64,000 nucleotides of DNA from Paraburkholderia terricola (GCF_900142195.1 NZ_FRAB01000002.1:62001-126000); one strand, 5' to 3'. Numbered from the stretch's first letter, positions 50,774 to 59,960 are shown. Notes: generated from the letters alone by a model not told the origin. Program-made: numbers and translations.

Positions 50774-51724
50774 ATGGATATCTTCATCCAGCAGGTCCTC
50801 AACGGGCTGGTGCTTGGCAGCGTTTACGCCATCATCGCACTGGGCTATACGATGGTTTACGGCATTCTGGGCATCATCAACTTCGCTCATGGCGACGTGT
50901 TGATGGTGGGCGCGATGGTCGCGCTCTCCGCCATAGGCGTGCTGCAGAACCACTTCCCCGGCTTAGGCAACGTGCCGACGCTGTGCATCGCGCTGGCGAT
51001 CGCCGCCGTGGTGTGCGCGGCGGTCGGCTACACGATCGAGCGCGTGGCTTACCGGCCGTTGCGCAAGGCGCCGCGTCTCGCCCCGCTGATCACCGCGATC
51101 GGCGTGTCGATCCTGCTGCAAACGCTCGCGATGATGATCTGGTCGCGCAACCCGCTGCCGTTCCCGCAACTGCTGCCCACCGATCCGATCAACGTGATCA
51201 AGGCCACCGAGACGACGCCCGGCGCCGTGATCTCGATGACCGAAATCGTGATCATCGTGGTGGCGTTCCTCGTGATGGGCGGCCTGCTGCTGCTGGTTCA
51301 CAAGACCAGGCTCGGCCGCGCGATGCGCGCGATCGCCGAGAACCCCGGCGTCGCGAGCCTGATGGGCGTGAACCCGAACTTCGTGATTTCGGCGACCTTC
51401 ATGATCGGCTCGGCGCTCGCCGCGCTCGCCGGCGTGATGATCGCGTCCGAATACGGCAACGCTCACTTCTACATGGGCTTCATCCCCGGCCTGAAGGCCT
51501 TTACCGCAGCGGTGCTGGGCGGCATCGGCAACCTCGGCGGCGCGATGGTCGGCGGCGTGATTCTCGGCCTGATCGAACAGTTGGGCGCCGGCTACATCGG
51601 CAACCTGACCGGTGGCGTGTTCGGCAGTAACTACCAGGACGTGTTCGCGTTCATCGTGCTGATCATCGTGCTGGTGTTCCGTCCGTCGGGCCTGCTCGGC
51701 GAACGCGTTGCGGATCGCGCTTGA
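50774..51724 (+). CDS. livH: Branched-chain amino acid ABC transporter permease LivH
   Basis: The 316-residue inner-membrane protein has about eight hydrophobic segments and the LivH marks QQVLNGLVLGSVYAIIALGY, INFAHGDVLMVGA, and the coupling loop GRAMRAIAENPGVASLMGV. It forms the channel with LivM. AAGGAG lies before ATG 50774; the 229-bp gap from livJ contains the terminator. Confidence 0.95.
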   Translation: MDIFIQQVLNGLVLGSVYAIIALGYTMVYGILGIINFAHGDVLMVGAMVALSAIGVLQNHFPGLGNVPTLCIALAIAAVVCAAVGYTIERVAYRPLRKAPRLAPLITAIGVSILLQTLAMMIWSRNPLPFPQLLPTDPINVIKATETTPGAVISMTEIVIIVVAFLVMGGLLLLVHKTRLGRAMRAIAENPGVASLMGVNPNFVISATFMIGSALAALAGVMIASEYGNAHFYMGFIPGLKAFTAAVLGGIGNLGGAMVGGVILGLIEQLGAGYIGNLTGGVFGSNYQDVFAFIVLIIVLVFRPSGLLGERVADRA

Positions 51725-51750
51725 TCCCGGGCCATAAGGAGTAAACAGAC

Positions 51751-52920
51751 ATGACCTCAATTCAACCGATCGAGCCGTCCACGACGCTCATCCCTGAAAA
51801 GAACCTCACGAAGACGCTGGTCGTCGGCATCATCACCGCGATCTTCGTGATCGCCGCGCCGATGATCATCGGCGCCGCCGGCGGCAACTACTGGGTCCGC
51901 GTGCTCGACTTCGCGATGCTGTACGTGATGCTCGCGCTCGGTCTCAACGTGGTGGTCGGCTTCGCCGGCCTGCTGGATTTGGGCTACATCGCGTTCTACG
52001 CAATCGGCGCGTACACCGCGGCGCTGCTGAGCTCGCCGCACCTGGCCTCGCAGTTCGAGTGGATCGCGCATCTGGCGCCGAACGGGCTGCATACGCCGAT
52101 CTGGATCATCGTGCCGTGCGCGATGGCGCTCGCCGCGCTCTTCGGGGTTCTGCTCGGCGCGCCGACCTTGCGTCTGCGGGGCGACTACCTCGCGATCGTG
52201 ACCCTGGGTTTCGGGGAAATCGTGCGGATCTTCATGAACAACCTCGACCGTCCGGTGAACATCACCAACGGACCGAAGGGCATCACGGGGATCGATCCGG
52301 TCAACGTCGGCGGCTTCAGTCTCGCGCAGACGCACACCTTCCTCGGGTTCTCGTTCCCGTCGGTGTACATGTACTACTACCTGTTCGTGATCTGCTCGCT
52401 GTTCGTGATCTGGACGTGCACGCGCTTGCAGCACTCGCGTATCGGCCGCGCGTGGGCCGCCATCCGCGAAGACGAAATCGCCGCGAAGGCGATGGGCATC
52501 AACACTCGTAACGTGAAGCTGCTGGCGTTCGCCATGGGTGCGTCGTTCGGCGGTCTGTCGGGCGCGATGTTCGGTTCGTTCCAGGGCTTCGTGTCGCCGG
52601 AATCGTTCACGTTCTGGGAATCGGTCGTGGTGCTCGCGTGCGTGGTGCTCGGCGGCATGGGCCACATTCCGGGCGTGATTCTCGGCGCGGTGCTGCTCGC
52701 CGTGTTCCCGGAATTCCTGCGCTCGACGATGGGTCCGTTGCAGAACATGATCTTCGGCCATGAAATCGTCGATACCGAAGTGATCCGTCAGTTGCTGTAC
52801 GGCCTCGCGATGGTCGTGATCATGCTGTACCGCTCGGAAGGCCTGTGGCCGTCGCCGAAGCACGAGGACAAGATCGCGAAGATTGCGAAACGGGCCGGCA
52901 AGAAGCCGGTGCGCGCATAA
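51751..52920 (+). CDS. livM: Branched-chain amino acid ABC transporter permease LivM
   Basis: The 389-residue inner-membrane protein shows the LivM core YVMLALGLNVVVGFAGLLDLGY, LRGDYLAIVTLGFGEIVRIF and the coupling loop GRAWAAIREDEIAAKAMGI. A Lys-rich C-terminal tail ends the protein. AAGGAG precedes the ATG; livH lies 26 bp upstream and livG 19 bp downstream. Confidence 0.95.
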   Translation: MTSIQPIEPSTTLIPEKNLTKTLVVGIITAIFVIAAPMIIGAAGGNYWVRVLDFAMLYVMLALGLNVVVGFAGLLDLGYIAFYAIGAYTAALLSSPHLASQFEWIAHLAPNGLHTPIWIIVPCAMALAALFGVLLGAPTLRLRGDYLAIVTLGFGEIVRIFMNNLDRPVNITNGPKGITGIDPVNVGGFSLAQTHTFLGFSFPSVYMYYYLFVICSLFVIWTCTRLQHSRIGRAWAAIREDEIAAKAMGINTRNVKLLAFAMGASFGGLSGAMFGSFQGFVSPESFTFWESVVVLACVVLGGMGHIPGVILGAVLLAVFPEFLRSTMGPLQNMIFGHEIVDTEVIRQLLYGLAMVVIMLYRSEGLWPSPKHEDKIAKIAKRAGKKPVRA

Positions 52921-52939
52921 ACCGGCAGGGAGAAAACAC

Positions 52940-53713
52940 ATGAGCGACAACATTCGACTGTCGGTGAAGGGCGTCAACAAACGCTTCGGCGGCCTGCAGG
53001 CGCTGTCCGACGTCGGCCTCGAAATCAAGGCCGGCCAGATCTACGGTCTGATCGGCCCGAACGGCGCCGGCAAGACCACTTTCTTCAACGTGATCACGGG
53101 GCTGTACACGCCGGATTCGGGCGACTTCAAGCTCGACGGCGAGAACTACACGCCGACCGCCGTCTATCAGGTGGCGAAGGCCGGGATCGCGCGCACGTTC
53201 CAGAACATCCGTCTGTTCGGCGGCATGACCGCGCTGGAAAACGTGATGGTCGGACGCCACGTGCGCACGAAGCACGGCCTGGTGGGCGCGGTGTTCCAGA
53301 CGCCGGCCGAGCGCCGCGAAGAGCGCGAGATCAAGGAGCGCGCGATCGAACTGCTGGAATACGTCGGCATCGCGCAGTACGCGGACTACACGTCGCGCAA
53401 CCTGTCGTACGGCCACCAGCGCCGTTTGGAAATCGCGCGTGCACTGGCAACCGATCCGAAGCTGCTCGCGCTGGACGAACCGGCGGCCGGCATGAACGCA
53501 ACGGAAAAGGTCGAGCTGACCAAGCTGCTCGACAAGATCCGCACGGACGGCAAGACGATCCTGCTGATCGAACACGACGTGAAACTCGTGATGGGTCTGT
53601 GCAACCAGATGACGGTGCTCGACTACGGCAAGGTGATTGCGCAAGGTCTGCCGCAAGACGTGCAGAAGGATCCGAAGGTGATCGAAGCTTATCTGGGTGC
53701 GGGAGTCCACTGA
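52940..53713 (+). CDS. livG: Branched-chain amino acid ABC transporter ATPase LivG
   Basis: The 257-residue ATPase has Walker A GPNGAGKTT, the LivG-type TFQNIRLF loop, a signature reading NLSYGHQRRLE instead of LSGGQ as is usual for LivG, and Walker B LLALDEPAAGMN. Its stop overlaps the livF ATG (TGATG). Confidence 0.95.
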   Translation: MSDNIRLSVKGVNKRFGGLQALSDVGLEIKAGQIYGLIGPNGAGKTTFFNVITGLYTPDSGDFKLDGENYTPTAVYQVAKAGIARTFQNIRLFGGMTALENVMVGRHVRTKHGLVGAVFQTPAERREEREIKERAIELLEYVGIAQYADYTSRNLSYGHQRRLEIARALATDPKLLALDEPAAGMNATEKVELTKLLDKIRTDGKTILLIEHDVKLVMGLCNQMTVLDYGKVIAQGLPQDVQKDPKVIEAYLGAGVH

Positions 53714-54435
53714 TGTCCACAACGCAAGCAATGTTGAAAATCAAGGGCCTGCAGGTCAATTACGGCGGCATCCAGGCAGTCAAGGGCATCGACCTCGAAG
53801 TCGCGCAGGGCGAACTCGTCACGCTGATCGGCGCGAACGGCGCGGGCAAGACCACGACGATGAAGGCGATCACGGGTCTGAAGCCGTATTCGGCCGGCGA
53901 CATCGAGTACATGGGCCAGTCGATCAAGGGCATCCCGGCGCACGAGCTGCTCAAGCGCGGCCTCGCGATGGTGCCGGAAGGCCGCGGCATCTTCGCGCGC
54001 ATGTCGATCGTCGAAAACATGCAGATGGGTGCCTATCTGCGCAACGACACCGACGGCATCAAGGCGGACGTCGATCGCATGTTCGGCTTTTTCCCGCGCC
54101 TGAAGGAACGCGCGACGCAGTATGCGGGCACGCTCTCGGGCGGCGAACAGCAGATGCTGGCGATGGCGCGCGCGATCATCTCGAAGCCGAAGCTGCTGCT
54201 GCTCGACGAGCCGTCGATGGGTCTGTCGCCCATCATGGTCGAGAAGATCTTCGAGGTGGTGCGCGCTATTTCGGCTGAAGGCATGACCGTGCTGCTGGTC
54301 GAGCAGAATGCGCGTCTCGCGTTGCAGGCCGCGAACCGCGGCTACGTGATGGACTCGGGGCTCGTCACGATGTCCGGCGACGCGAAGCAGATGCTGGATG
54401 ATCCGAAGGTGCGGGCGGCTTACCTGGGCGAATGA
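53713..54435 (+). CDS. livF: Branched-chain amino acid ABC transporter ATPase LivF
   Basis: The 240-residue ATPase has Walker A GANGAGKTT, MVPEGRGIFARMSI, signature LSGGEQQM and Walker B LLLLDEPSMGLSP. It pairs with LivG to power the LivHM channel and closes the operon, followed by a strong terminator. Confidence 0.95.
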   Translation: MSTTQAMLKIKGLQVNYGGIQAVKGIDLEVAQGELVTLIGANGAGKTTTMKAITGLKPYSAGDIEYMGQSIKGIPAHELLKRGLAMVPEGRGIFARMSIVENMQMGAYLRNDTDGIKADVDRMFGFFPRLKERATQYAGTLSGGEQQMLAMARAIISKPKLLLLDEPSMGLSPIMVEKIFEVVRAISAEGMTVLLVEQNARLALQAANRGYVMDSGLVTMSGDAKQMLDDPKVRAAYLGE

Positions 54436-54472
54436 GTGGGTCATAGACCCGAGCCAGGTTTGCCATGCCGAT

Positions 54473-54512
54473 GAAAAAGACCGCATGCGTGATAAACGCA
54501 TGCGGTCTTTTT
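54473..54512. terminator. Bidirectional terminator between livF and the GNAT gene
   Basis: GAAAAAGACCGCATGCGT and its exact complement pair around a 4-base loop, with A and T runs on both sides, between the convergent livF and acetyltransferase stops. Confidence 0.95.
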
Positions 54513-54530
54513 CATTCGGGCGGCGCGGCT

Positions 54531-55001
54531 TTACGCAGCCGGCGCGGCGTCCGCGAATTCGCCGAGACGCTTGCCGAGACTGATCACCGCGTCGGCGCGA
54601 TAACCGAGCGCTTCGTAAAACGCGCGCACGTCCGCCTTCGCGGACAGGACTTGCAGGTTCAGCTTCGGGCAGCCACGTTCGGTCAACGCGGTTTCGACAT
54701 GCGCGACCAGACGCGTGCCGATGCCATGACGACGCAGCGACGCATCCACCGCGAGCGAATACAGCCAGCCTCGATGTCCGTCATACCCACCCATCACCGT
54801 GCCGACGATTCGCCCGCCGAGCACCGCCACAAAGAACAGTTCCGGTTGCGTCGCCAGCTTGTTGGCGATCGACAGATGCGGGTTGCGCTGCGGCCGCGTC
54901 ACGTCCCGATACTCGGGGAACGCTTCCTGCCACAGCGCGACCACGGCATCGGTGTCGCTCGCGTCGAAGCGGCGAATCGATAGCGCGGCGCTCGTCGTCA
55001 T
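54531..55001 (-). CDS. ypeA: GNAT-family acetyltransferase, YpeA-like
   Basis: The 156-residue protein is a GNAT domain with the acetyl-CoA loop RRHGIGTRL and the YpeA hallmarks VGTVMGGYDGHRGW, RGCPKLNLQV and SLGKRL. The substrate is unknown. It starts 21 bp after the argD stop on the same strand, so it is probably co-transcribed with argD. Confidence 0.85.
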   Translation of the reverse strand: MTTSAALSIRRFDASDTDAVVALWQEAFPEYRDVTRPQRNPHLSIANKLATQPELFFVAVLGGRIVGTVMGGYDGHRGWLYSLAVDASLRRHGIGTRLVAHVETALTERGCPKLNLQVLSAKADVRAFYEALGYRADAVISLGKRLGEFADAAPAA

Positions 55002-55022
55002 AGGCGTGTCGTGTCCGATTGA

Positions 55023-56207
55023 TTACAGCGTGTCGAGGATCGAACGCAGCATCGCCATCATCTGGTCGATTTCCTCGTTCGTCACGTTCAGCGCCGGCAT
55101 GAAGCGCAGCAGGTTCGGACGCGCCGCGTTCAGCAGCAAACCGTCGGGCTGCATGTCGCGCGCTTTCTCGACGATCTGGTTGCCGATGTCCTTGCCGAGC
55201 AGCAGCGCACGCAGCAGACCCTCACCGCGTTCGCCGATAAAGCCGCGTTCTTCCGACAACTCGAGCAGTTTCGTGCGCAGATAGTCGCCGCGCTCACGCA
55301 CGCCTTCGAGGAAACCCGGCGCGGTCAGTTGCGAGATCACCGAATAGCCGACCGCGGTCATCAGCGGGTTGCCGTTGTAGGTGCCGCCCTGATCGCCGGC
55401 ATCGAACACGGCGACGTCCGCTTTCGAGAGCAGCGCCGCGAGCGGCACGCCGCCGCCGATGCCCTTGCCGAGCGTCATGATGTCCGGCTCGATGCCCGAC
55501 AGCTCATAGGCGAACAGCGTGCCCGCGCGGCCGCAACCGCTTTGCACTTCGTCGACGATCAAGAGGATGTTGTGTTGCTTCGTCAGCGCGCGCAGTTGCT
55601 GCATGAATTCGCGCGTGGCGGGAATCACGCCGCCTTCGCCCTGGATCGGCTCGAGCATCACGGCGACCGTCTTCGCGTTGATGAGTTTTTCCACCGATGC
55701 GATGTCGTTCAGATCCGCCTTCGGAAAGCCGGGCACTTGCGGTGCGTAGATCGTGTCCCAGCCCGGCTTGCCGCTCGCCGACATGGTGGCCAGCGTGCGG
55801 CCGTGGAAGCTGTGATCGAACGTGATGATCTCGAACGCGCCGTCCTTGTATTTCCTGCCCCACTTGCGTGCGAGTTTGATCGCGCCTTCGTTCGCTTCGG
55901 CGCCGCTGTTCGCGAAGAACACCTTGTCGAAGCAGCTGTGCTGCGTGAGCAGAGCGGCGAGCTTTGCCATTGGCTCGTTGTAGAACGCCGGCGAAGGATT
56001 GATCAGCAGTTGCGCCTGCTTGTTGAGTGCTTCGATCATGCCTTCATTGCAGTGGCCGAGACTGTTGACCGCCCAGCCCTGGATGAAGTCCAGATATCGC
56101 TTGCCGTCGTTGTCGTAGAGCCACGAGCCCTTGCCGTGCGTGAAAACGATTTCGGGCCGGTTCGTGATGTACATCAGCGACTCGATCGGGTACTCAGTGA
56201 AGTTCAT
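55023..56207 (-). CDS. argD: Acetylornithine/succinyldiaminopimelate-type aminotransferase
   Basis: The 394-residue class III PLP aminotransferase transfers the amino group to N-acetylglutamate semialdehyde in arginine synthesis and may act in related steps. [40 protein letters not shown] and the PLP lysine in [12 protein letters not shown] are all present. ATG 56207 is chosen because it gives normal length; the frame continues upstream without support. Upstream lie a terminator hairpin and a promoter (56284-56456), suggesting attenuation or a separate sRNA. Confidence 0.92.
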   Translation of the reverse strand: MNFTEYPIESLMYITNRPEIVFTHGKGSWLYDNDGKRYLDFIQGWAVNSLGHCNEGMIEALNKQAQLLINPSPAFYNEPMAKLAALLTQHSCFDKVFFANSGAEANEGAIKLARKWGRKYKDGAFEIITFDHSFHGRTLATMSASGKPGWDTIYAPQVPGFPKADLNDIASVEKLINAKTVAVMLEPIQGEGGVIPATREFMQQLRALTKQHNILLIVDEVQSGCGRAGTLFAYELSGIEPDIMTLGKGIGGGVPLAALLSKADVAVFDAGDQGGTYNGNPLMTAVGYSVISQLTAPGFLEGVRERGDYLRTKLLELSEERGFIGERGEGLLRALLLGKDIGNQIVEKARDMQPDGLLLNAARPNLLRFMPALNVTNEEIDQMMAMLRSILDTL

Positions 56208-56283
56208 GACGGCAGGCTCCAGACAGCAGGGTGAAAAGTGAATGAAGGGTGGCCCGGTAGGGAAGAAGGCCAGGAAAAACAAA

Positions 56284-56307
56284 AAAGCCACGGCATGCCG
56301 TGGCTTT
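56284..56307 (-). terminator. Perfect 24-bp palindromic terminator upstream of argD
   Basis: AAAGCCACGGCA and TGCCGTGGCTTT form a hairpin with no fixed loop; the minus strand then reads TTTTTTGTTTTTCC. It lies 77 bp before the argD start codon in the direction of argD transcription. Confidence 0.9.
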
Positions 56308-56368
56308 CATGATTCGAACAGCTTGCGCCGTTGTGCGGCGCGAATCCGTGACGAAGCCGGCGGCGTCC

Positions 56369-56419
56369 CTAAGGGAGCGGCGAGCGGCGACGTCGAAGTT
56401 CGGATTGGATGCGGTTCAT
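56369..56419 (-). CDS. Possible arginine-rich leader peptide (16 residues)
   Basis: The frame encodes MNRIQSELRRRRSPLP. Four Arg codons in a row upstream of an arginine-pathway gene and before a terminator are what a leader peptide for attenuation would show. Against it, no Shine-Dalgarno site precedes it; it could be read only as a leaderless start, as the predicted transcript begins at about the same base. I mark it as speculative. Confidence 0.2.
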   Translation of the reverse strand: MNRIQSELRRRRSPLP

Positions 56420-56426
56420 GCGCGAA

Positions 56427-56456
56427 AGAATACGACAAGGAAAGCGCTGGTGTAAA
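56427..56456 (-). promoter_or_regulatory. Sigma70-type promoter upstream of argD
   Basis: On the minus strand TTTACA (56451-56456) and TATTCT (56427-56432) are 18 bp apart. The predicted start is near 56420, upstream of the terminator at 56284-56307. Confidence 0.55.
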
Positions 56457-56610
56457 CCGTGAATTTGCGTTGTGCCGATATTTTTGTGGGCAGCGCGAGT
56501 TCAGGTCGCAGACCGATTATGAGACGTATGGCTGACTAAAATGTGACGCGGATCATTTCTGCGCGGGCGGTGCCGGAATCGGTGGCGCATGAAAACAACC
56601 GCTGGAAATG

Positions 56611-56640
56611 CAAACGGGCGCTCGAGTGAGCGCCCGTTTT
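56611..56640 (+). terminator. GC-rich hairpin with short T tail
   Basis: AAACGGGCGCTC and GAGCGCCCGTTT pair around a 4-base loop followed by one more T. It lies 98 bp before the HEPN/Abi gene on the same strand. No upstream plus-strand gene is evident, so it may end a small transcript or protect the HEPN gene from read-through. Confidence 0.55.
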
Positions 56641-56737
56641 GAATGAGGAAGCCGGGGGTCCGCCCATCCGAGGATAGCTGCCGACGCTGATCCCGACTTA
56701 TCGCCGACGATTCTAAAAGCCCAGGAGCCAAACGTCA

Positions 56738-57670
56738 ATGGAACATCTGACTGACGAAGACATTGCGGCAGTCGCCGCGCTGCTTTCGGGCGAACGCCTC
56801 AACACCTTTCAGTCGCTGGCGGGCACCACGCGCGCGGCGGTCGCGCTTCATCAGCAGATGCTGCAAGTGGCGGGCGCGCTGATGAGCGTAACCGCGGTGG
56901 TCGAAATCGCACTGCGCAACGCAGTATGCGACAGGCTGACCGAACATTTCGGCGTTGGCGGCTGGTTGCGTCGCCCACCGGGGCCTTTTACATGGAAGGA
57001 CGAGGAGCGCGCCAAGATCGAAGCGGCGGTGCGCGGTGCCCAGCGTGCCGCCTACGCCAAACTTAAGCCCACTGAGAAACACGCATTGGACGAGGCAGCA
57101 TTTCGCCGCGGCGTGCCGGCCGCGCTGCGCCATGAGTTTCGGCTCGATGCACGGCAAAGAGCAATCTCTGTTCGGAGCGGGCAAGTTATCACTCAGCTCA
57201 CGATGTACTTCTGGAAGCGGCTCTTTTCCAGCGATTATGAACAGACGCTATGGAAGTCGGCGCTCAAGCGCATTTTCCCCAACAAGCGGATAAACCGGTC
57301 GGCGGTGGCCATCCGGTTGGAACGCATTTATCAGACGCGTAATCGTGTCGCGCATCACGAACCCGTGTGGGGTGAGATGCTGTTCGACACGCTGGCGGCA
57401 GTCGACTTTGTCGCATCCAATCTCGGTGTAGCCGGAACAGACGGCCATACGCCCTTGCGCAAATTGCTTTTGCCCGAGCATGCGGCGCTTGAAAATCAGG
57501 CGCGCGCACTGCAGGTCAAAATCGACGCGTTTATCGGCATCAGCCATCCATGCGCCAAGCGCAGCCGCGTGCACAGCCGCGCTTGCCGAACTCAGCTCCG
57601 TGAGCATCGACGCGTGTACGCTGACGCTGCGTTACCGCTCAAACCGGATTCGCCAGATCCGCCGCGCTAG
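56738..57670 (+). CDS. HEPN-domain Abi-family protein (candidate phage defence)
   Basis: The 310-residue protein fits Abi-like proteins. Its N-terminal part has SGERLNTFQSLAG and an ALHQQML..VTAVVEIALRNAV segment resembling the family's lEvalRN core. The HEPN ribonuclease motif R-N-x3-H is intact as RNRVAHH (Arg201, Asn202, His206). HEPN proteins of this kind cut RNA and can abort phage infection. No antitoxin, minimal nucleotidyltransferase or other defence gene is adjacent, so it would act alone or with a distant partner. The C-terminal 30 residues look random, and its 3' end overlaps the convergent reductase gene by 32 bp. Confidence 0.75.
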   Translation: MEHLTDEDIAAVAALLSGERLNTFQSLAGTTRAAVALHQQMLQVAGALMSVTAVVEIALRNAVCDRLTEHFGVGGWLRRPPGPFTWKDEERAKIEAAVRGAQRAAYAKLKPTEKHALDEAAFRRGVPAALRHEFRLDARQRAISVRSGQVITQLTMYFWKRLFSSDYEQTLWKSALKRIFPNKRINRSAVAIRLERIYQTRNRVAHHEPVWGEMLFDTLAAVDFVASNLGVAGTDGHTPLRKLLLPEHAALENQARALQVKIDAFIGISHPCAKRSRVHSRACRTQLREHRRVYADAALPLKPDSPDPPR

Positions 57671-58670
57671 TAAACGAATCCGCATAAAACTCGTCTTCCG
57701 GCAGCCGATGATGCTGCGTGAAATCGCGCTGCGCCGACTCCACCATCACCGGCGCGCCGCATGCATACACCTGGTAAGCCGACAGATCAGGCAGATCCTC
57801 GACCACCGCGCGATGCACGAAGCCGACGCGGCCCGTCCACGCATCGCTCGCGTCCGGCTCCGAGAGCACCGGCACGAACTTGAAGTTCGGAATCTCGCGA
57901 GCCCATTGCTCGGCCAGGTCGAGCAGATACAGATCCTTCTTGCGGCGCGCGCCCCAATACAAGGTCATCGGCCGGTCGAGGTTCTTGAACACCGCGTGCT
58001 CGACGATCGCCTTCAGCGGCGCGAAGCCCGTGCCCGAGGCGAGCAGCACGATCGGCTTGTCCGATTCCTCACGCAGGAAGAACGTGCCGAGCGGCGCTTC
58101 GAAGCGCAGAATGTCGCGCTCTTTCATCGCGTTGAATACGTGATCGGTGAAGGCGCCGCCAGGCATGTGACGAATATGCAATTCGATCGGGCCTTCGGTG
58201 TGCGGCGCGCTCGCCATCGAATAACTGCGGCGCTTGCCGTCCTTCAGGATGAATTCGAGGTACTGGCCGGCGAGATATTGCAGACGTTCGTTGGCGGGCA
58301 GTTGCAGCTTCAGCACGACCACGTCGTCGGCTTTCCGTTCGATCGCGTTCACGCGGCAGGGCAGCTTCTTGACCTGCACGTCGCCGACACCGGCCACTTC
58401 GCGGATGTCCACTTCGAGATCGGAGCAGGCCGTGGCGCAGCAGAACAGCGCCATGCCGCGCGTTTTCTCGTCGTTCGACAAAGCCGATGACGAATGCGAG
58501 CGCTGTTCGATCTCACCGCTCACCACGGTGCCCTTGCACGAACCGCAGGCGCCGTTCTTGCAACCGTAGGGCAGGCCGATGCCCTGGCGCAAGGCGGCGG
58601 TGAGCACCGGTTCATCCTGTTCTACCTGAAACTGCCGGCCGCTTTGCCGGAGCGTGACGTTAAATGCCAT
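57639..58670 (-). CDS. Ferredoxin-fused flavin reductase (CDP-6-deoxy-delta-3,4-glucoseen reductase-like)
   Basis: The 343-residue protein has an N-terminal plant-type [2Fe-2S] domain with CKNGACGSCKGTV and FCCATAC, and a C-terminal ferredoxin-NADP reductase module with RSYSMASAP (FAD), GTGFAPLKAIVEHA (NAD) and a YACGAPVMVESAQRDF end, cited in part. It passes electrons from NAD(P)H through flavin to the iron-sulfur cluster and a partner oxygenase or reductase. Homologues are often named AscD, but no deoxysugar genes are here, so the partner is unknown. ATG 58670 is chosen for the usual N-terminus. Confidence 0.88.
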   Translation of the reverse strand: MAFNVTLRQSGRQFQVEQDEPVLTAALRQGIGLPYGCKNGACGSCKGTVVSGEIEQRSHSSSALSNDEKTRGMALFCCATACSDLEVDIREVAGVGDVQVKKLPCRVNAIERKADDVVVLKLQLPANERLQYLAGQYLEFILKDGKRRSYSMASAPHTEGPIELHIRHMPGGAFTDHVFNAMKERDILRFEAPLGTFFLREESDKPIVLLASGTGFAPLKAIVEHAVFKNLDRPMTLYWGARRKKDLYLLDLAEQWAREIPNFKFVPVLSEPDASDAWTGRVGFVHRAVVEDLPDLSAYQVYACGAPVMVESAQRDFTQHHRLPEDEFYADSFTSAADLANPV

Positions 58671-58793
58671 AGAGTGTTCGAAATCGAAAAGTCGGTAATC
58701 GTTATCGGACCCGCGCGATGGGACCGGCGTCATGGAACGCGCGGTCTCAACTGCGCGATACCTGCCGCGCTTGACGGCTACAATGCCTGCACC

Positions 58794-59840
58794 ATGAAAG
58801 CGACACGAAATTTACGCCGGCCGCGCGTGTTAATCGTAGGTTGCGGCGACGTCGGCATGCGCTGCGTGCCCTTGCTGCGACCGCGCGCGCATATCTTCGC
58901 GCTGACCAGCCACGCCGAGCGCAGCGCCGAATTGCGCGCCGCGGGCGTCACACCGCTGGTCGGCGACCTCGATGAGCGCCGCAGTCTGAAACGGCTCGCC
59001 GGTCTCGCGCCGACGGTGCTGCACCTCGCGCCGCCGCAAAAAACCGGCGACGACGATCGCCGGACTCGCGCCTTGCTCGCCACGCTGGGCACTCGCCGCG
59101 ATCGCGCGCTGCGCGCAGCACGCGGCGCGGTGGCGCCGGTAGGGCGGCTGCGCCGCGGGTTGCGCAACCTGAGCGCTGCCTCGTGGCCTGAATCTGAAGC
59201 AGCCAATATTGTACCCGACGGGGTGCGCCGGACCGCCGGCTCACGCGCGCCGATACGGCTCGTCTACGCAAGCACGACGGGCGTCTACGGCGACTGCGGC
59301 GGCGCGTGGATCGACGAAACGCGCAACACGCAACCGGCCAACGCTCGCGCGAAACGGCGCATGTCGGCCGAGCGGCAATTGCGGCGCGCGACGGCGCGCG
59401 GCACGCTCGCCGCCAGCATCGCGCGCATTCCTGGCATCTATGCGCGCAATCGTCTGCCGTTGGCGCGCCTCGAAAAGCGCACGCCCGCCTTGATCGATGC
59501 CGACGACGTCTACACCAACCATATCCACGCCGACGATCTCGCCGCGATCCTCGTGCGTCTCGCGACGCACGGCCGTCCGGCGCGCGCGATCCACGCGTCC
59601 GACGACACGTCGCTGAAGATGGGGGAGTATTTCGACCGGGTCGCCGACGCGTTCGGCTTGCCGCGCGCGCCTCGCATCACGCGCGCGCAAGCGGAACAGG
59701 AGATCGAGCCGACCCTGCTGTCTTTCATGCGTGAATCGAGGCGGCTCGTGAACCGGCGCCTCAAGGAGGAATTGCGCGTGCGCTTTCGTTATCCGAGCGT
59801 CGAAGATTTCTTGCGTGGGAGCGCAACGCGCGCGCCATGA
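58794..59840 (+). CDS. NAD-dependent epimerase/dehydratase-family (SDR) protein
   Basis: The 348-residue protein is an extended SDR: VLIVGCGDVGMRC is the nucleotide-binding loop, LVYASTTGVYGDCGGAWIDE and IARIPGIYARNRLP are family landmarks, as in E. coli YeeZ-like proteins. The classical catalytic YxxxK is not clear. It is Arg- and Ala-rich in the middle (about 95-140). The substrate is unknown. It is divergent from the flavin reductase gene, 123 bp away. Confidence 0.85.
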   Translation: MKATRNLRRPRVLIVGCGDVGMRCVPLLRPRAHIFALTSHAERSAELRAAGVTPLVGDLDERRSLKRLAGLAPTVLHLAPPQKTGDDDRRTRALLATLGTRRDRALRAARGAVAPVGRLRRGLRNLSAASWPESEAANIVPDGVRRTAGSRAPIRLVYASTTGVYGDCGGAWIDETRNTQPANARAKRRMSAERQLRRATARGTLAASIARIPGIYARNRLPLARLEKRTPALIDADDVYTNHIHADDLAAILVRLATHGRPARAIHASDDTSLKMGEYFDRVADAFGLPRAPRITRAQAEQEIEPTLLSFMRESRRLVNRRLKEELRVRFRYPSVEDFLRGSATRAP

Positions 59841-59960
59841 GCATGTGGCCGCGTGAGGGTTAATCGACCCACGGTCGACGAACCACGGTGCCGGACATCC
59901 TCGGCCACTCACACCACATCACGCCGGCCGAACGAGCCGGCGCCGAGCGGCGTCAATGCA

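Larger units (their letters stand above)
56284..56420 (-). ncRNA. Candidate small RNA or attenuator leader upstream of argD
   Basis: Between a sigma70-like promoter (56427-56456) and the terminator at 56284-56307 the minus strand predicts a transcript of about 137 bases. It contains a stem-loop with GATTCG/CGAATC outer arms (56311-56316, 56341-56346) and GCGCCG/CGGCGC inner arms (56325-56330, 56336-56341), then the terminator. A 16-codon frame starting at the predicted 5' end (ATG 56419 to TAG 56369) includes four consecutive Arg codons, but has no ribosome site. It may be an argD leader that terminates unless read through, or an independent sRNA. Confidence 0.4.

Noticed and set aside
56501..56731. 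76-codon minus-strand frame between the argD leader and the HEPN gene
   Set aside because: No ribosome site, it reads through the hairpin at 56611-56640, and the protein is unstructured Arg/His-rich.
58771..58784. TTGACG and TACAAT before the SDR gene as a promoter
   Set aside because: The two boxes are only two bases apart, so they cannot be a -35/-10 pair.
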